Shown piece after piece: positions 56,773-64,000 of a stretch of DNA of 64,000 bases (its first letter is position 1; each line of letters starts with the position of its first letter). Origin of the DNA: Treponema sp. (GTDB lineage: Bacteria > Spirochaetota > Spirochaetia > Treponematales > Treponemataceae). The DNA lies in contig JAEDCN010000003.1 of NCBI GenBank assembly GCA_016294105.1, positions 96,119-160,118 on the forward strand. Reading direction: 5' to 3'. Both the position numbers and the translations under genes were made by a program. The notes beneath the pieces were generated by a model. That model did not search any database. It worked only from the letters and a program-made list of their open reading frames with translations, and was not told the origin of the DNA.

Positions 56773-57018
56773 TTACAGCGAAAAGTTCTTCTTGTTAAAG
56801 AGCTTGCGAACGATGTCTGATGGCTGTGCACCTACGTTCAACCAGTAACGGGCTCGTTCCTCGTTAAAGGAAATTTGCTTGTCCTCTACCTCGATGGGGT
56901 GATAGATACCAATCTCCTCGATTGTCTCACCGTCACGGGGCTTTCGGGAATCCATTACTACGATGCGGTAAAAGGGCCGCTTCTTTGTTCCAAACTTCTT
57001 CAGTCTGATTCTGACCAC
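56773..57018 (-). CDS. rpsP: 30S ribosomal protein S16
   Basis: 81 residues from a GTG (VVRIRLKKFGTKKRPFYRIV) with GGAGG seven bases upstream; the frame is open further but without family similarity. Further marks: DSRKPRDGETIEEIGIYHPI and ERARYWLNVGAQPSDIVRKL. Essential for 30S assembly. First gene of the operon, read from the promoter at 57126-57154. Confidence 0.97.
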   Translation of the reverse strand: MVRIRLKKFGTKKRPFYRIVVMDSRKPRDGETIEEIGIYHPIEVEDKQISFNEERARYWLNVGAQPSDIVRKLFNKKNFSL

Positions 57019-57098
57019 GTATATCCTCCAAAGACCTTTCCTGCCAGAGCCACCGTATATAAGGAAGCCCCTTGCACTCAAAGCCTAGTATTGACAGA

Positions 57099-57117
57099 AT
57101 ACTGTATAGTACAGTAT
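57099..57117. promoter_or_regulatory. Perfect palindrome at the rpsP transcription start
   Basis: ATACTGTA-TAG-TACAGTAT lies directly behind the -10 box of the rpsP promoter, at about +1 to +20, and upstream of the divergent HTH regulator gene. AGTACAGT recurs at 57210 on the regulator side. It looks like a shared operator. Confidence 0.6.
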
Positions 57118-57125
57118 GAATAGAG

Positions 57126-57154
57126 AATATATCAGTTTTTATGTCTTTAGTCAA
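57126..57154 (-). promoter_or_regulatory. Sigma-70 promoter of the rpsP operon
   Basis: On the minus strand TTGACT (57154-57149) and TATATT (57131-57126) are 17 bases apart. Confidence 0.8.
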
Positions 57155-57258
57155 TGTAAGAAGGTGGAGAGAATTACAGTTTACTTGACCACAGATTTTT
57201 TGTGCAGTACAGTGGTAGGGGAAATTAAATTCACTATTTTATAGAAGAAAGGGAAAAG

Positions 57259-57954
57259 ATGTCTCAGAAACGAAAAGAAATTACAAATTACCGACAAATT
57301 GAACGCTTACGTTATATTCATGAATCTTTAAGTTCAGACTCCTATCCCACCACTCAAAAACTTGCCCGAGACTTAGAAGCTTCTACCGCCACCATTTCTC
57401 GAGACATTGAATTTTTGCGAGACAGATACCATGCTCCCTGTGAATATGACCCAGAACGAAAGGGATTTTTCTATACAGAACCTGATTTTCAGCTAGACCT
57501 TTTTACCCCGACAAACCGAGAAGTAAGACGAAAAATTGCCACCGATAAACAAAGTTTTGCTGAATACATGAATTATCCTCTCAAACTTTTAGATAAATTG
57601 GAGTTAATTACAGATATAGATTACCCAAATCAAACTGAATTACAGGCAAACCTCAGTGAAAAATACATTGGCCGCAATTATTTTAGTGACGGTTGTACCT
57701 GGGTGGGATTAAAGGCTTTTGACTTTTGCCCCACTCCACTTTTTACTATCTCCTACTTTGAACCTTACAACATGGTACCAAAAATGGTGAGCTACCATGT
57801 GCAGGGTTCTAAACTTACCTATATTGCAGAAGATTGCTCCTACGACAAGGGCTACTGGCTCTACATCATTCTGGAACATAAATTATTAGAAGCCCCAGAA
57901 GAGGTGGCACGGGTGGAGTTAAAACACTTAATTGACTTTACTCGCAAGGCATAA
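57259..57954 (+). CDS. HTH regulator with unknown effector region (WYL-type N-terminus)
   Basis: 231 residues. N-terminal winged helix: YRQIERLRYIHESLSSDSYP, TTQKLARDLEASTATISRDI, EFLRDRYHAPCEYDPERKGF, the pattern seen at the head of WYL-domain regulators. The remaining 140 residues do not show a clear WYL box; they are rich in Tyr and Phe. AAAGGG precedes the ATG. It is divergent from rpsP, with a palindrome between, and convergent with the frame-broken gene at 58.0-58.8 kb. The ligand is unknown. Confidence 0.75.
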   Translation: MSQKRKEITNYRQIERLRYIHESLSSDSYPTTQKLARDLEASTATISRDIEFLRDRYHAPCEYDPERKGFFYTEPDFQLDLFTPTNREVRRKIATDKQSFAEYMNYPLKLLDKLELITDIDYPNQTELQANLSEKYIGRNYFSDGCTWVGLKAFDFCPTPLFTISYFEPYNMVPKMVSYHVQGSKLTYIAEDCSYDKGYWLYIILEHKLLEAPEEVARVELKHLIDFTRKA

Positions 57955-58022
57955 GACTTAGAAGTGGTTTGAGTAATACTATTTATAAAAACAAAAATTG
58001 CGGAAGAATAAAATTATTCAAC

Positions 58023-58809
58023 TCAGGAATTAAACAACAAATGCATTACTGGGTCGTAGAATAAATCCTTGTCGCTGCCTCGGGTAGAAAAATGATATAA
58101 ATCCAAGAATTTTATCTTGCGGCTTCCCAGTTGAAAATTCCACAGATTTGCAATATTTTCTACAGTTCTTTGGCCAGTAAAATCATTGGAAGGAAAAATT
58201 AGCTCTAGGCTTTCCTTGCAAATTTTACTTTCCCACAAATTGGCAGCAATGATAATGTCTGGCTCCAAAAGAGCAATTTCTTCTCGGATGAAGTTCCGTT
58301 TTCTCAAATCTGAATCTTTCAAAAATTGGTTGATCAAATGAAAATCGGCAGTGGCACCATTGTCTGCATCGTTGGAATACTTGGAAATATTCATAATGGC
58401 AAAACCATAGTGATTTTTTTTCACCATATTAAAAAGAATCCTGTTTGCCTCTGGAATTTGTTCAAAGGTATACTTGCCCCTGCTTTGGATTCCATACGCA
58501 AGATATAAAATCCGCCGCCAATAAGAAGAACCATTGGCAGCACATTGCTGAAACCACTGCAAGTCGTTACTAACACGGTCTTTCCCAGAACTATAGCGTG
58601 ACTCCCGTCCTAAAAAAAAGGATTTTAGTATTCTCTGTAGAAAAATATCCTGGGAAAAAGCCATCATCATTAAAGTAGTCTATTGCTGCATAGGCTTTTC
58701 CATCATCAGGAAAGACAATAGGAGCCTTTGTGTTAATGAGAGCCTTCCAGTCCTGCATAAGGTGCTGCAGTTCTCTCCGTTTACTGATATCTTTAACATC
58801 CGTGAACAT
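58023..58809 (-). pseudogene. Unknown protein, frame broken at a run of eight A
   Basis: The ATG with GGGAGG upstream gives MFTDVKDISKRRELQHLMQD and runs 60 codons to STENTKILFF, where eight T (minus strand, 58612-58619) shift it into an early stop. With seven T the frame would continue LGRESRYSSGKDRVSNDLQW and give one protein of about 260 residues ending DPVMHLLFNS. The pattern KILFLGRE..., WRRILYLAYGI, EPDIIIAANLW recalls uracil-DNA-glycosylase-like proteins, weakly. Mutation, slippage switch or sequencing error are all possible. Confidence 0.6.
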
Positions 58810-58928
58810 ATTACTTCCTCCCTTAACATTGCATCCCATGATAGAGGGATTTTTATTGAGTGTCTATTACCTGTTGATAGACTACCAGGGGTAGAATGAA
58901 GATAACTCAGGAATGAAGGAGAATGACT

Positions 58929-59375
58929 ATGAAGAAATTTGCAGTTTGTGTAGCCCTGTGCTTGTGTTTGGTAATGAGTTCTTTTGCTCAAACAGTGGAT
59001 AATCTCCCCACATGGATAAAGAACTCTCGTATCATCCATAGTGAACTAGCCTTTGGAAGTTCTAAAACAATCGGGGATTTATATGGAAAAAAAACACAGG
59101 ATATGGCCATTACCACGGTGAAGTATTCAGACTTAGAATGCATCATAACCAATATGGTGGGTACAGAGGAATTTTATCTGCTAAAAATGGAAGTTACCTA
59201 TGAAATGGATAAAAACGGAGACAGCGGTACCTGCTGGCCTTCATACATACTGGTAGAAAGTCCCCTTGCTGGACAGAAAATACAACATTTTTGTTACGAC
59301 CCCTACAAAGATATAGAAAACTATGGGCAAATAATGGGAATGATTTCCAGCGGACTAGACAACTTTTATGAGTAG
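58929..59375 (+). CDS. Secreted protein of unknown function
   Basis: 148 residues from the second of two ATGs, seven bases behind AAGGAG. Signal peptide MKKFAVCVALCLCLVMSSFA with a cleavage site at AQT. The mature part starts VDNLPTWIKNSRIIHSELAF and is rich in Tyr, Met and Asp; it has an acidic stretch EMDKNGDSGTCWP. No repeat or lipobox is seen, and I do not recognise the family. It stands alone on the plus strand. Confidence 0.65.
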   Translation: MKKFAVCVALCLCLVMSSFAQTVDNLPTWIKNSRIIHSELAFGSSKTIGDLYGKKTQDMAITTVKYSDLECIITNMVGTEEFYLLKMEVTYEMDKNGDSGTCWPSYILVESPLAGQKIQHFCYDPYKDIENYGQIMGMISSGLDNFYE

Positions 59376-59408
59376 TTAGAGGTAGAGTGTGGGGATGAGT
59401 TTTAGCCC

Positions 59409-59633
59409 CTATTGGAGCTTTTCTTCTATTTGGTGAACAAGCTCTGATAGGGGGATGTGAAAAGCCTGAGCAATATTGTTGAGGACATTTAAGGAAGGAA
59501 GCTTTTTCCCCTGCTCTATTTCGCAGATGTACACCTGATGAGAATTAATTAACTCCGCTAATTTTTCTTGAGAGATATTGTGCTCTCGTCTCAAGTGCCG
59601 CACCACTAGTGCCACTGCCTCATTAAATTGCAT
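59409..59633 (-). CDS. XRE-family helix-turn-helix regulator
   Basis: 74 residues consisting of one HTH_3 domain: VRHLRREHNISQEKLAELIN, SHQVYICEIEQGKKLPSLNV, LNNIAQAFHIPLSELVHQIE. Such short proteins repress their own or neighbouring genes. It is convergent with the secreted-protein gene and divergent from the lipoprotein gene at 59739, whose promoter region it may control. No effector domain exists. Confidence 0.88.
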   Translation of the reverse strand: MQFNEAVALVVRHLRREHNISQEKLAELINSHQVYICEIEQGKKLPSLNVLNNIAQAFHIPLSELVHQIEEKLQ

Positions 59634-59738
59634 ACAGTGATAATAAGAAATTACGGGGATAAAGATTATAAACTATTGCTTATATAAAAATGTGGGTGTA
59701 TAATAGGTTAAAAGACTGACAATATTGGAGGAATAAAT

Positions 59739-60233
59739 ATGATAAGTCAGAAAAATTTAAGCGTTTTAATTCTTTTGCTTATAACTATTAGTATGTTCAC
59801 TTCTTGTTTCAAAAAAGAGGAACCAAAAGAGTTAAAAGCATGTGCAATGGTAATGGAAAAACCTAATAATTCCAAAGATGTTACGGATGAAATTACCGAA
59901 ATGGTCTTCGGTCAAATTGAAGAAGTAATTACCCAACGAAATGATTTAAGAGTAATTGATCGTAACCGATTTGATAAAGTAAGAGAGGAAATGCAATTCC
60001 AACAAACTGACTGGGCATCTTCTGAAAAAACAGCAGACCTCGGAAAAGCTCTTAATGCCGATTTTATATGCATTGTAACAATTTATAAAGACAGTTATAA
60101 AGTCGAATTCCTAAATGTTAATTCGGTACAGAAAAAAACCTGCCTAGGGCGATACAGTACTTCCTTTATATCGAAAGATGTCAAAGTGAAAGATCTGGAT
60201 AAGTTAATTAAACTCGATTTACATGATCTTTAG
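59739..60233 (+). CDS. Lipoprotein with LpoB/CsgG-like domain
   Basis: 164 residues. Signal peptide with lipobox MFTSC near residue 23. The mature part has VTDEITEMVFGQIEEVITQR, DLRVIDRNRFDKVREEMQFQ and TADLGKALNADFICIVTIYK, the layout of LpoB/CsgG-like domains, which bind penicillin-binding proteins or form envelope complexes. It ends after that domain without a pore segment, so an accessory role is likely. GGAGG precedes the ATG. The next gene has the same domain and begins ten bases later. Confidence 0.7.
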   Translation: MISQKNLSVLILLLITISMFTSCFKKEEPKELKACAMVMEKPNNSKDVTDEITEMVFGQIEEVITQRNDLRVIDRNRFDKVREEMQFQQTDWASSEKTADLGKALNADFICIVTIYKDSYKVEFLNVNSVQKKTCLGRYSTSFISKDVKVKDLDKLIKLDLHDL

Positions 60234-60242
60234 GATGTACAT

Positions 60243-61171
60243 ATGAAAAGACTCTTATTTACAATCGCTTTGATGATATATGGTATAGTGAATCTACATT
60301 CTCAAACAATACTAGTTCTAGATTTTGATACCGAAATTGAGGATTTTCAAAATAATACCAAAATTATGGCTGATATGTTGAGATCAGATTTAGTAAACAC
60401 ACAAAAACTTGATGTAATTGACAGAAAAAGCATGGATTTACAAATAGAAATTATGCAAAATCAAATGTCTGATTATATGTCTAACCAAAATGTCCAAGAG
60501 CTAGGTAAAATGATGAATGCAGATTACCTTGTTATTGGACAAGTGATGAGTCTATCAAATGTTCCGCAGTCTCAAAATTCTGAAAAGAATTTTTTTCTAA
60601 GGTTTCAGATAGACTATTTCATGGAAAAGACAAAATAGAAGTTGTTGTTCAAATACTTGATATTGAAACATCTAAAGTAATCAGTTCATCCTCGATAGAG
60701 TTAGAAGAATGGACAAATTTCTCTAGACATACTCAAAAAATAACAAACGAGTTAGTACAATCCTTTGCTAAAAAAAATTCACTAACAAGTCAAATACAAA
60801 CTAATATAGCTAGAACTAATGCAGAAATATTCACTGGAACATGGTCAAGCGAGGTTCTTCATGATGGAATAATAGACACATACACTATAACCTTTTCAGA
60901 GAATAATCATGTTAAAATAGAGACTTCTTCTATTGACAAAAAAGGAAAAACGACATCCGCTTCTGGAACGGGAAGATATGTTTTTAATGATTCGGAAAAA
61001 GTTTTGACAATCACAGTCAACTCTTTATCAGGAAATGTAAAACATCTGCAAAGAATACACTGGAAATCACATGTAAATCTTTCAGAGGACGAATCCTCCT
61101 TTTACTATATCATTCCAGTGAGCTCAAAAAATGACTCTTCAAAGGTGAGAGCAGAATTTTATAAAGAATAA
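60243..61171 (+). pseudogene. LpoB/CsgG-like secreted protein, frame broken at a run of seven T
   Basis: Signal peptide MKRLLFTIALMIYGIVNLHS, then ILVLDFDTEIEDFQNNTKIM, LDVIDRKSMDLQIEIMQNQM and LGKMMNADYLVIGQVMSLSN as in the preceding gene. At seven T (60590-60596) the frame ends soon after; with eight T it would run on 180 codons (KVSDRLFHGKDKIEVVVQIL) to a beta-rich C-terminal domain ending at 61171, about 310 residues in all. The open downstream frame argues for a recent shift, a slippage switch or a sequencing error. Confidence 0.6.
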
Positions 61172-61386
61172 ATTGATGACGTAATTGTAGTTATCCTACA
61201 AGAGGATAGCTACAATTATTCTCTGGACTCTGGATAAATTTATAATATTTATAAACTAAAAGGAAAAGATCGAGCAAAGGAATTTAGATTCGATAAATTT
61301 TATGGAAAGTTTTTGTCAAAATGTGATAGAATGGAAAGAAGATAAAATTTATCTTTGCTAAGCCATATATAACTGAGGAGGTTTTT

Positions 61387-61536
61387 ATGTCAGGTCTGGT
61401 TGTATTTCGGAATTTTGTAGTTGGTATTCTTATGATTGTAATGTTTCCGTGTACTCTTTTTTCTCAATCAAATGCTGGTTCTCAGAACCCCTTTGTGGGA
61501 AAAAAATATCATTCAACTAAAACTAAAGGTCAATAA
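61387..61536 (+). CDS. Small secreted peptide, possibly a truncated gene
   Basis: 49 residues after GAGGAGG: MSGLVVFRNFVVGILMIVMF is a signal-like helix with cleavage likely after LFSQ, followed by only 25 residues (SNAGSQNPFVGKKYHSTKTK). The start of the mature part looks like a longer secreted protein that has lost its remainder; the following 80 bases are AT-rich and hold no continuing frame that I can join with confidence. Confidence 0.45.
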   Translation: MSGLVVFRNFVVGILMIVMFPCTLFSQSNAGSQNPFVGKKYHSTKTKGQ

Positions 61537-61616
61537 AAAAAATATTTTTCGGAGACAGTGGCTTTTTCTACCCTATTTTACAACTTTATTATACACTATC
61601 AATTAGGAGTAAATTA

Positions 61617-62585
61617 ATGAAAGATAAAATATATACTACACTATATGGTGCCATTGTAGCCGATGCAGTGGGTGTTCCCGTTGAATTTTTGTCACGAGAA
61701 GAACTAAAAGAAAATCCTGTTACAGATATGCGTGGGTTTGGGACATTTTACCTTCCTAAAGGAAGTTGGTCTGATGATTCAAGTATGATGCTCTGTTTGG
61801 CAGATAGTATTGGTATACAGGGAAAAATCGATTATGAAGACATAATGAGTCGATTCTGGGAGTGGTATGCAAATTCAAAATATACCCCCGACAATGATAC
61901 CTTTGATATTGGAAGAACTTGTTACAGGGCAATAAAGAATTTTCACACTGGAAAAGCCCCTTTAGACTGCGGTCTTACTTCTGAAAGTGATAATGGAAAT
62001 GGTTCGTTAATGAGAATAGCCCCACTACCACTCTATGTATTTCAGAAGTTTGGCTCCTCTGCAATGGATAACGAAAAATCTTTTGAACTTATCCATGATA
62101 TTTCTCGCCTAACCCATGGCCATGAAATTTCTCTCATAGGATGTGATATTTACTGCTCCATAATGATTGAAATCCTCAAAGGAACACAAAAGGATTCCTT
62201 GCAAAACTGTGGATTAGAAAAAATCGCTGCCTATGTCCGTAAATATCCTCAGTATGGGCAAGCTCTCCAAACATACGAACGCATCTTCCATACAAATTTT
62301 AAAAACATTCCAGAAGAAGAAATTAAAAGTTCTGGCTACATAGTAGACACCCTGGAAGCTGCATTGTGGTGTTTTTTGAATACAGATAATTATCGTGACT
62401 GTGTTTTGAAGGCTGTAAACCTCGGTGCAGATACAGACACTGTAGCATGTGTAGCTGGAAGCATAGCAGGTCTTTATTATGGAGACATCCCCAAAGAATG
62501 GATAAAGGATATTCGCAATAAACAGCTGATTGATGATGTAATTACCAGATTTACAAAAGCAATAATTCCTGTAAATCATCAATAA
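61617..62585 (+). CDS. ADP-ribosylglycohydrolase (DraG/ARH family)
   Basis: 322 residues. Removes ADP-ribose from proteins or nucleic acids with two Mg2+. Family residues: YGAIVADAVGVPVEFLSREE at the start, the metal site KGSWSDDSSMMLCLADSI near residue 50, SLMRIAPLPLYVF near 125 and LGADTDTVACVAGSIAGLYY near 270, where Asp-x-Asp-Thr completes the site. AGGAG precedes the ATG. It stands alone; no ADP-ribosyltransferase gene is in the window. The PARG-like gene at 8.7 kb is the only related function here. Confidence 0.93.
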   Translation: MKDKIYTTLYGAIVADAVGVPVEFLSREELKENPVTDMRGFGTFYLPKGSWSDDSSMMLCLADSIGIQGKIDYEDIMSRFWEWYANSKYTPDNDTFDIGRTCYRAIKNFHTGKAPLDCGLTSESDNGNGSLMRIAPLPLYVFQKFGSSAMDNEKSFELIHDISRLTHGHEISLIGCDIYCSIMIEILKGTQKDSLQNCGLEKIAAYVRKYPQYGQALQTYERIFHTNFKNIPEEEIKSSGYIVDTLEAALWCFLNTDNYRDCVLKAVNLGADTDTVACVAGSIAGLYYGDIPKEWIKDIRNKQLIDDVITRFTKAIIPVNHQ

Positions 62586-62993
62586 TAAACTCCATTCCCA
62601 TCAAGATGCAAGGTTATGAGATAGTGCCAATTTTTAGACGCAGCTGGTTCTTGTTTTTTTCTACCAAGTCTTCTATGCTCATTGTGCACTATCTAATTTC
62701 ATTGTTTGAAATTCTAAATTTCCTTATTAGAAATTCTGAATTTCCATTTCCGATAATGTACAACAAAGCTCTCAAATTGGGGTAGAAAAAAGCCATTGAA
62801 AAATCCAGAATGTTGGTCACCACACTAACAAAAGGAAAAGACAATGGCCAAGAAGAATGATACAAGATTTTTTGAAAATAAGCTACTGGAACAAAATTGC
62901 GAACTAAACTGACACAATCTTTTTACACAAAGAACTGTATAAAATCTCATTTCGTGATAAAATATATATTAATTTTTATTCAGGAGGCTTGAT

Positions 62994-63028
62994 AAAAAAG
63001 CAGCCAGAATATTCTCTGCTTTTTTATC
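62994..63028. terminator. Bidirectional terminator-like hairpin
   Basis: AAAAAAGCAG pairs with CTGCTTTTTT over a 12-base loop. Confidence 0.65.
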
Positions 63029-63068
63029 TGCCAATATACTGCTACTTTTCATTTCATTGCAAAGTAGC

Positions 63069-63109
63069 TTAAAAAGTCATTCGAATGCTGAAACATTCTT
63101 CATGACTTT
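63069..63109. terminator. Second bidirectional terminator-like hairpin
   Basis: AAAAAGTCAT...GAATG pairs with CATTC...ATGACTTTTT. With the preceding hairpin it isolates the GNAT gene from upstream transcription. Confidence 0.65.
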
Positions 63110-63253
63110 TTATAGGAGTTGGATGTTTAAATCTGGCAAAACTTGGTTCATTGTTTGATGCCTTGAAAGATGGCAATCTTTTGGGCGGTCTTTCAAGGTG
63201 ATGTTTTTTAGGGAAAGCTTCCCGGCTCATAAAACAATTTCCTGGAGATACAA

Positions 63254-63901
63254 ATGAACTCAAATTTTACAATCCGCGTGGAAGAGCCGCGCGATTTTCG
63301 AGAAGTTGAAACTCTTACCAGAGAGTCTTTCTGGAACGTTTACCATCCTGGCTGCACGGAGCATTATGTGCTTCGCTGCTTCAGAAGCAATCCCGATTTT
63401 ATTCCCGAGCTTTCACTTGTTATGGAGAAAGACGGTCAGATTATCGGGCATGTGATGTTTTCAAAAGCAGAGCTGAGCATTGAGGCTGATGGAAAGCCGA
63501 CTGGCAAAAAACTTCCAATCGGAACTTTTGGCCCAATCAGTATTCATCCTGATTTTAAGAGACAGGGCTACGGCCTTAAACTCCTAAAGTATGCTCTGGA
63601 AAAAGCAAAGGCAATGGGAATCGGATTTATCTGCATGGAAGGCAATATTAATTTTTACCGTCATGCAGGTTTTGTTCTGGCAAGTAAGCTGAACATTCAT
63701 TACCACTGCGAGCCAAAGGATTCAGAAGTGCCATACTTTTTAGCACAGGAACTGATTAAGGGCTACCTCAATGGAATTGAAGCAACTTACACTCCCCCAA
63801 AAGGATACTTCGTTGCAGAAGAAAATCCCGAGGACTTTGCTAAATACGAAGCAGAATTTCCCTATAAGGAAAAACTGGTTCTGCCTGGTCAGTTAGGATA
63901 A
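63254..63901 (+). CDS. GNAT-family N-acetyltransferase
   Basis: 215 residues. Acetyl-CoA-dependent acetyltransferase. TIRVEEPRDFREVETLTRES at the N-terminus; the acetyl-CoA loop is FGPISIHPDFKRQGYGLKLL near residue 100, followed by ALEKAKAMGIGFICMEGN and NFYRHAGFVLASKLNI. The C-terminal 60 residues (AQELIKGYLNGIEATYTPPK) are an extension found in YhbS-like members. CTGGAG precedes the ATG. The substrate is unknown. It is a single-gene unit with its own terminator. Confidence 0.92.
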   Translation: MNSNFTIRVEEPRDFREVETLTRESFWNVYHPGCTEHYVLRCFRSNPDFIPELSLVMEKDGQIIGHVMFSKAELSIEADGKPTGKKLPIGTFGPISIHPDFKRQGYGLKLLKYALEKAKAMGIGFICMEGNINFYRHAGFVLASKLNIHYHCEPKDSEVPYFLAQELIKGYLNGIEATYTPPKGYFVAEENPEDFAKYEAEFPYKEKLVLPGQLG

Positions 63902-63909
63902 TGTAATGA

Positions 63910-63949
63910 CCCGCAGTAAGCATTTGCCTTCTGCGGGCATTTTTATTAT
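63910..63949 (+). terminator. Terminator of the GNAT gene
   Basis: CCCGCAG pairs with CTGCGGG over a 14-base loop, followed by CATTTTTATT. Confidence 0.82.
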
Positions 63950-64000
63950 TTAGCTCAAATTTCGAGTTTTAAATAAATTTACAAAAAAGGCGTAATCCAT

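Larger units (their letters stand above)
62586..63253. other. Long gene-free stretch
   Basis: 668 bases without a credible gene. It holds only very short frames: 22 codons on the plus strand at 62844 and 22 on the minus strand near 62620-62685, both likely decayed ends. Two hairpins with flanking A and T runs lie at 62994-63028 and 63069-63109. The GNAT gene follows. Confidence 0.5.

Noticed and set aside
62844..62912. 22-codon gene in the right-hand gap
   Set aside because: Too short and without context; possibly the start of a lost gene.

Overview
The window looks like a chromosomal segment of a spirochaete, most probably a Treponema. This is inferred from the gene set and order: mraZ-rsmH-ftsL-murF with no ftsI or murE between, rpsP-khpA-rimM-trmD-rplS, many lipoproteins with short lipoboxes, an ankyrin lipoprotein, chemotaxis and GGDEF proteins, and integron-type attC sites, which are known from Treponema denticola. 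Base composition is uneven: trpB, the pst remnants and ruvA are clearly richer in G+C than the AT-rich cassette region and the right end.

Layout. 1-2.7 kb: cell-wall and division cluster on the minus strand with a promoter and a phased MraZ operator. 2.7-9.6 kb: a conserved protein of unknown function convergent with a beta-class DNA methyltransferase that ends in 36-bp tandem repeats, a multi-pass membrane protein, an orphan trpB, a DUF454 protein and a bacterial PARG. 9.7-21.9 kb: alanine/sodium symporter, CoA-disulfide reductase with a rhodanese domain, a Phd/VapC module, TfoX_C and VOC proteins, a GMP synthase without its amidotransferase domain, gpmI, a Bax-inhibitor-like protein, tyrS and uvrB.

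21.9-28.7 kb: an accessory island built like an integron cassette array. Three 64-bp attC sites follow minus-strand genes in the usual way, but no integrase gene is visible (CALIN-like). Cargo is toxin-antitoxin modules, a glycine-rich membrane protein, a gtrA/gtrB/membrane-protein glycosylation operon and small unknown genes. Two cassettes begin with a conserved chain of three overlapping palindromes whose stems differ in sequence yet stay paired. 28.8-31.3 kb holds a lipoprotein whose frame is broken at a run of ten C, then decayed pstA, pstB and membrane-protein remnants.

31.3-39.7 kb: an HtrA protease, then a catabolic operon tctCBA - sulfatase - GntR/LacI-type regulator - anaerobic sulfatase maturase. 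I infer import of a small organosulfate by the tripartite transporter and cytoplasmic hydrolysis by a Cys-type sulfatase activated by the radical-SAM maturase. 39.7-52.7 kb: chemotaxis receptor, ruvA-ruvB-queA, two tandem membrane GGDEF proteins, a Fur/PerR regulator with a box at its own promoter, the ankyrin lipoprotein, a TrpR-like regulator and a TatD nuclease. 52.7-57.1 kb: tRNA-Pro, tRNA-Asp and tRNA-Leu, a small operon ending in a zinc-ribbon protein, and the rpsP-rplS operon. 57.2-64 kb: an HTH regulator, several secreted or lipoprotein genes (two broken at T runs), an ADP-ribosylglycohydrolase and a GNAT acetyltransferase.

Starts were chosen by ribosome-binding sites and family alignment from memory. 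Family names come from recognition of motifs, without a database search.
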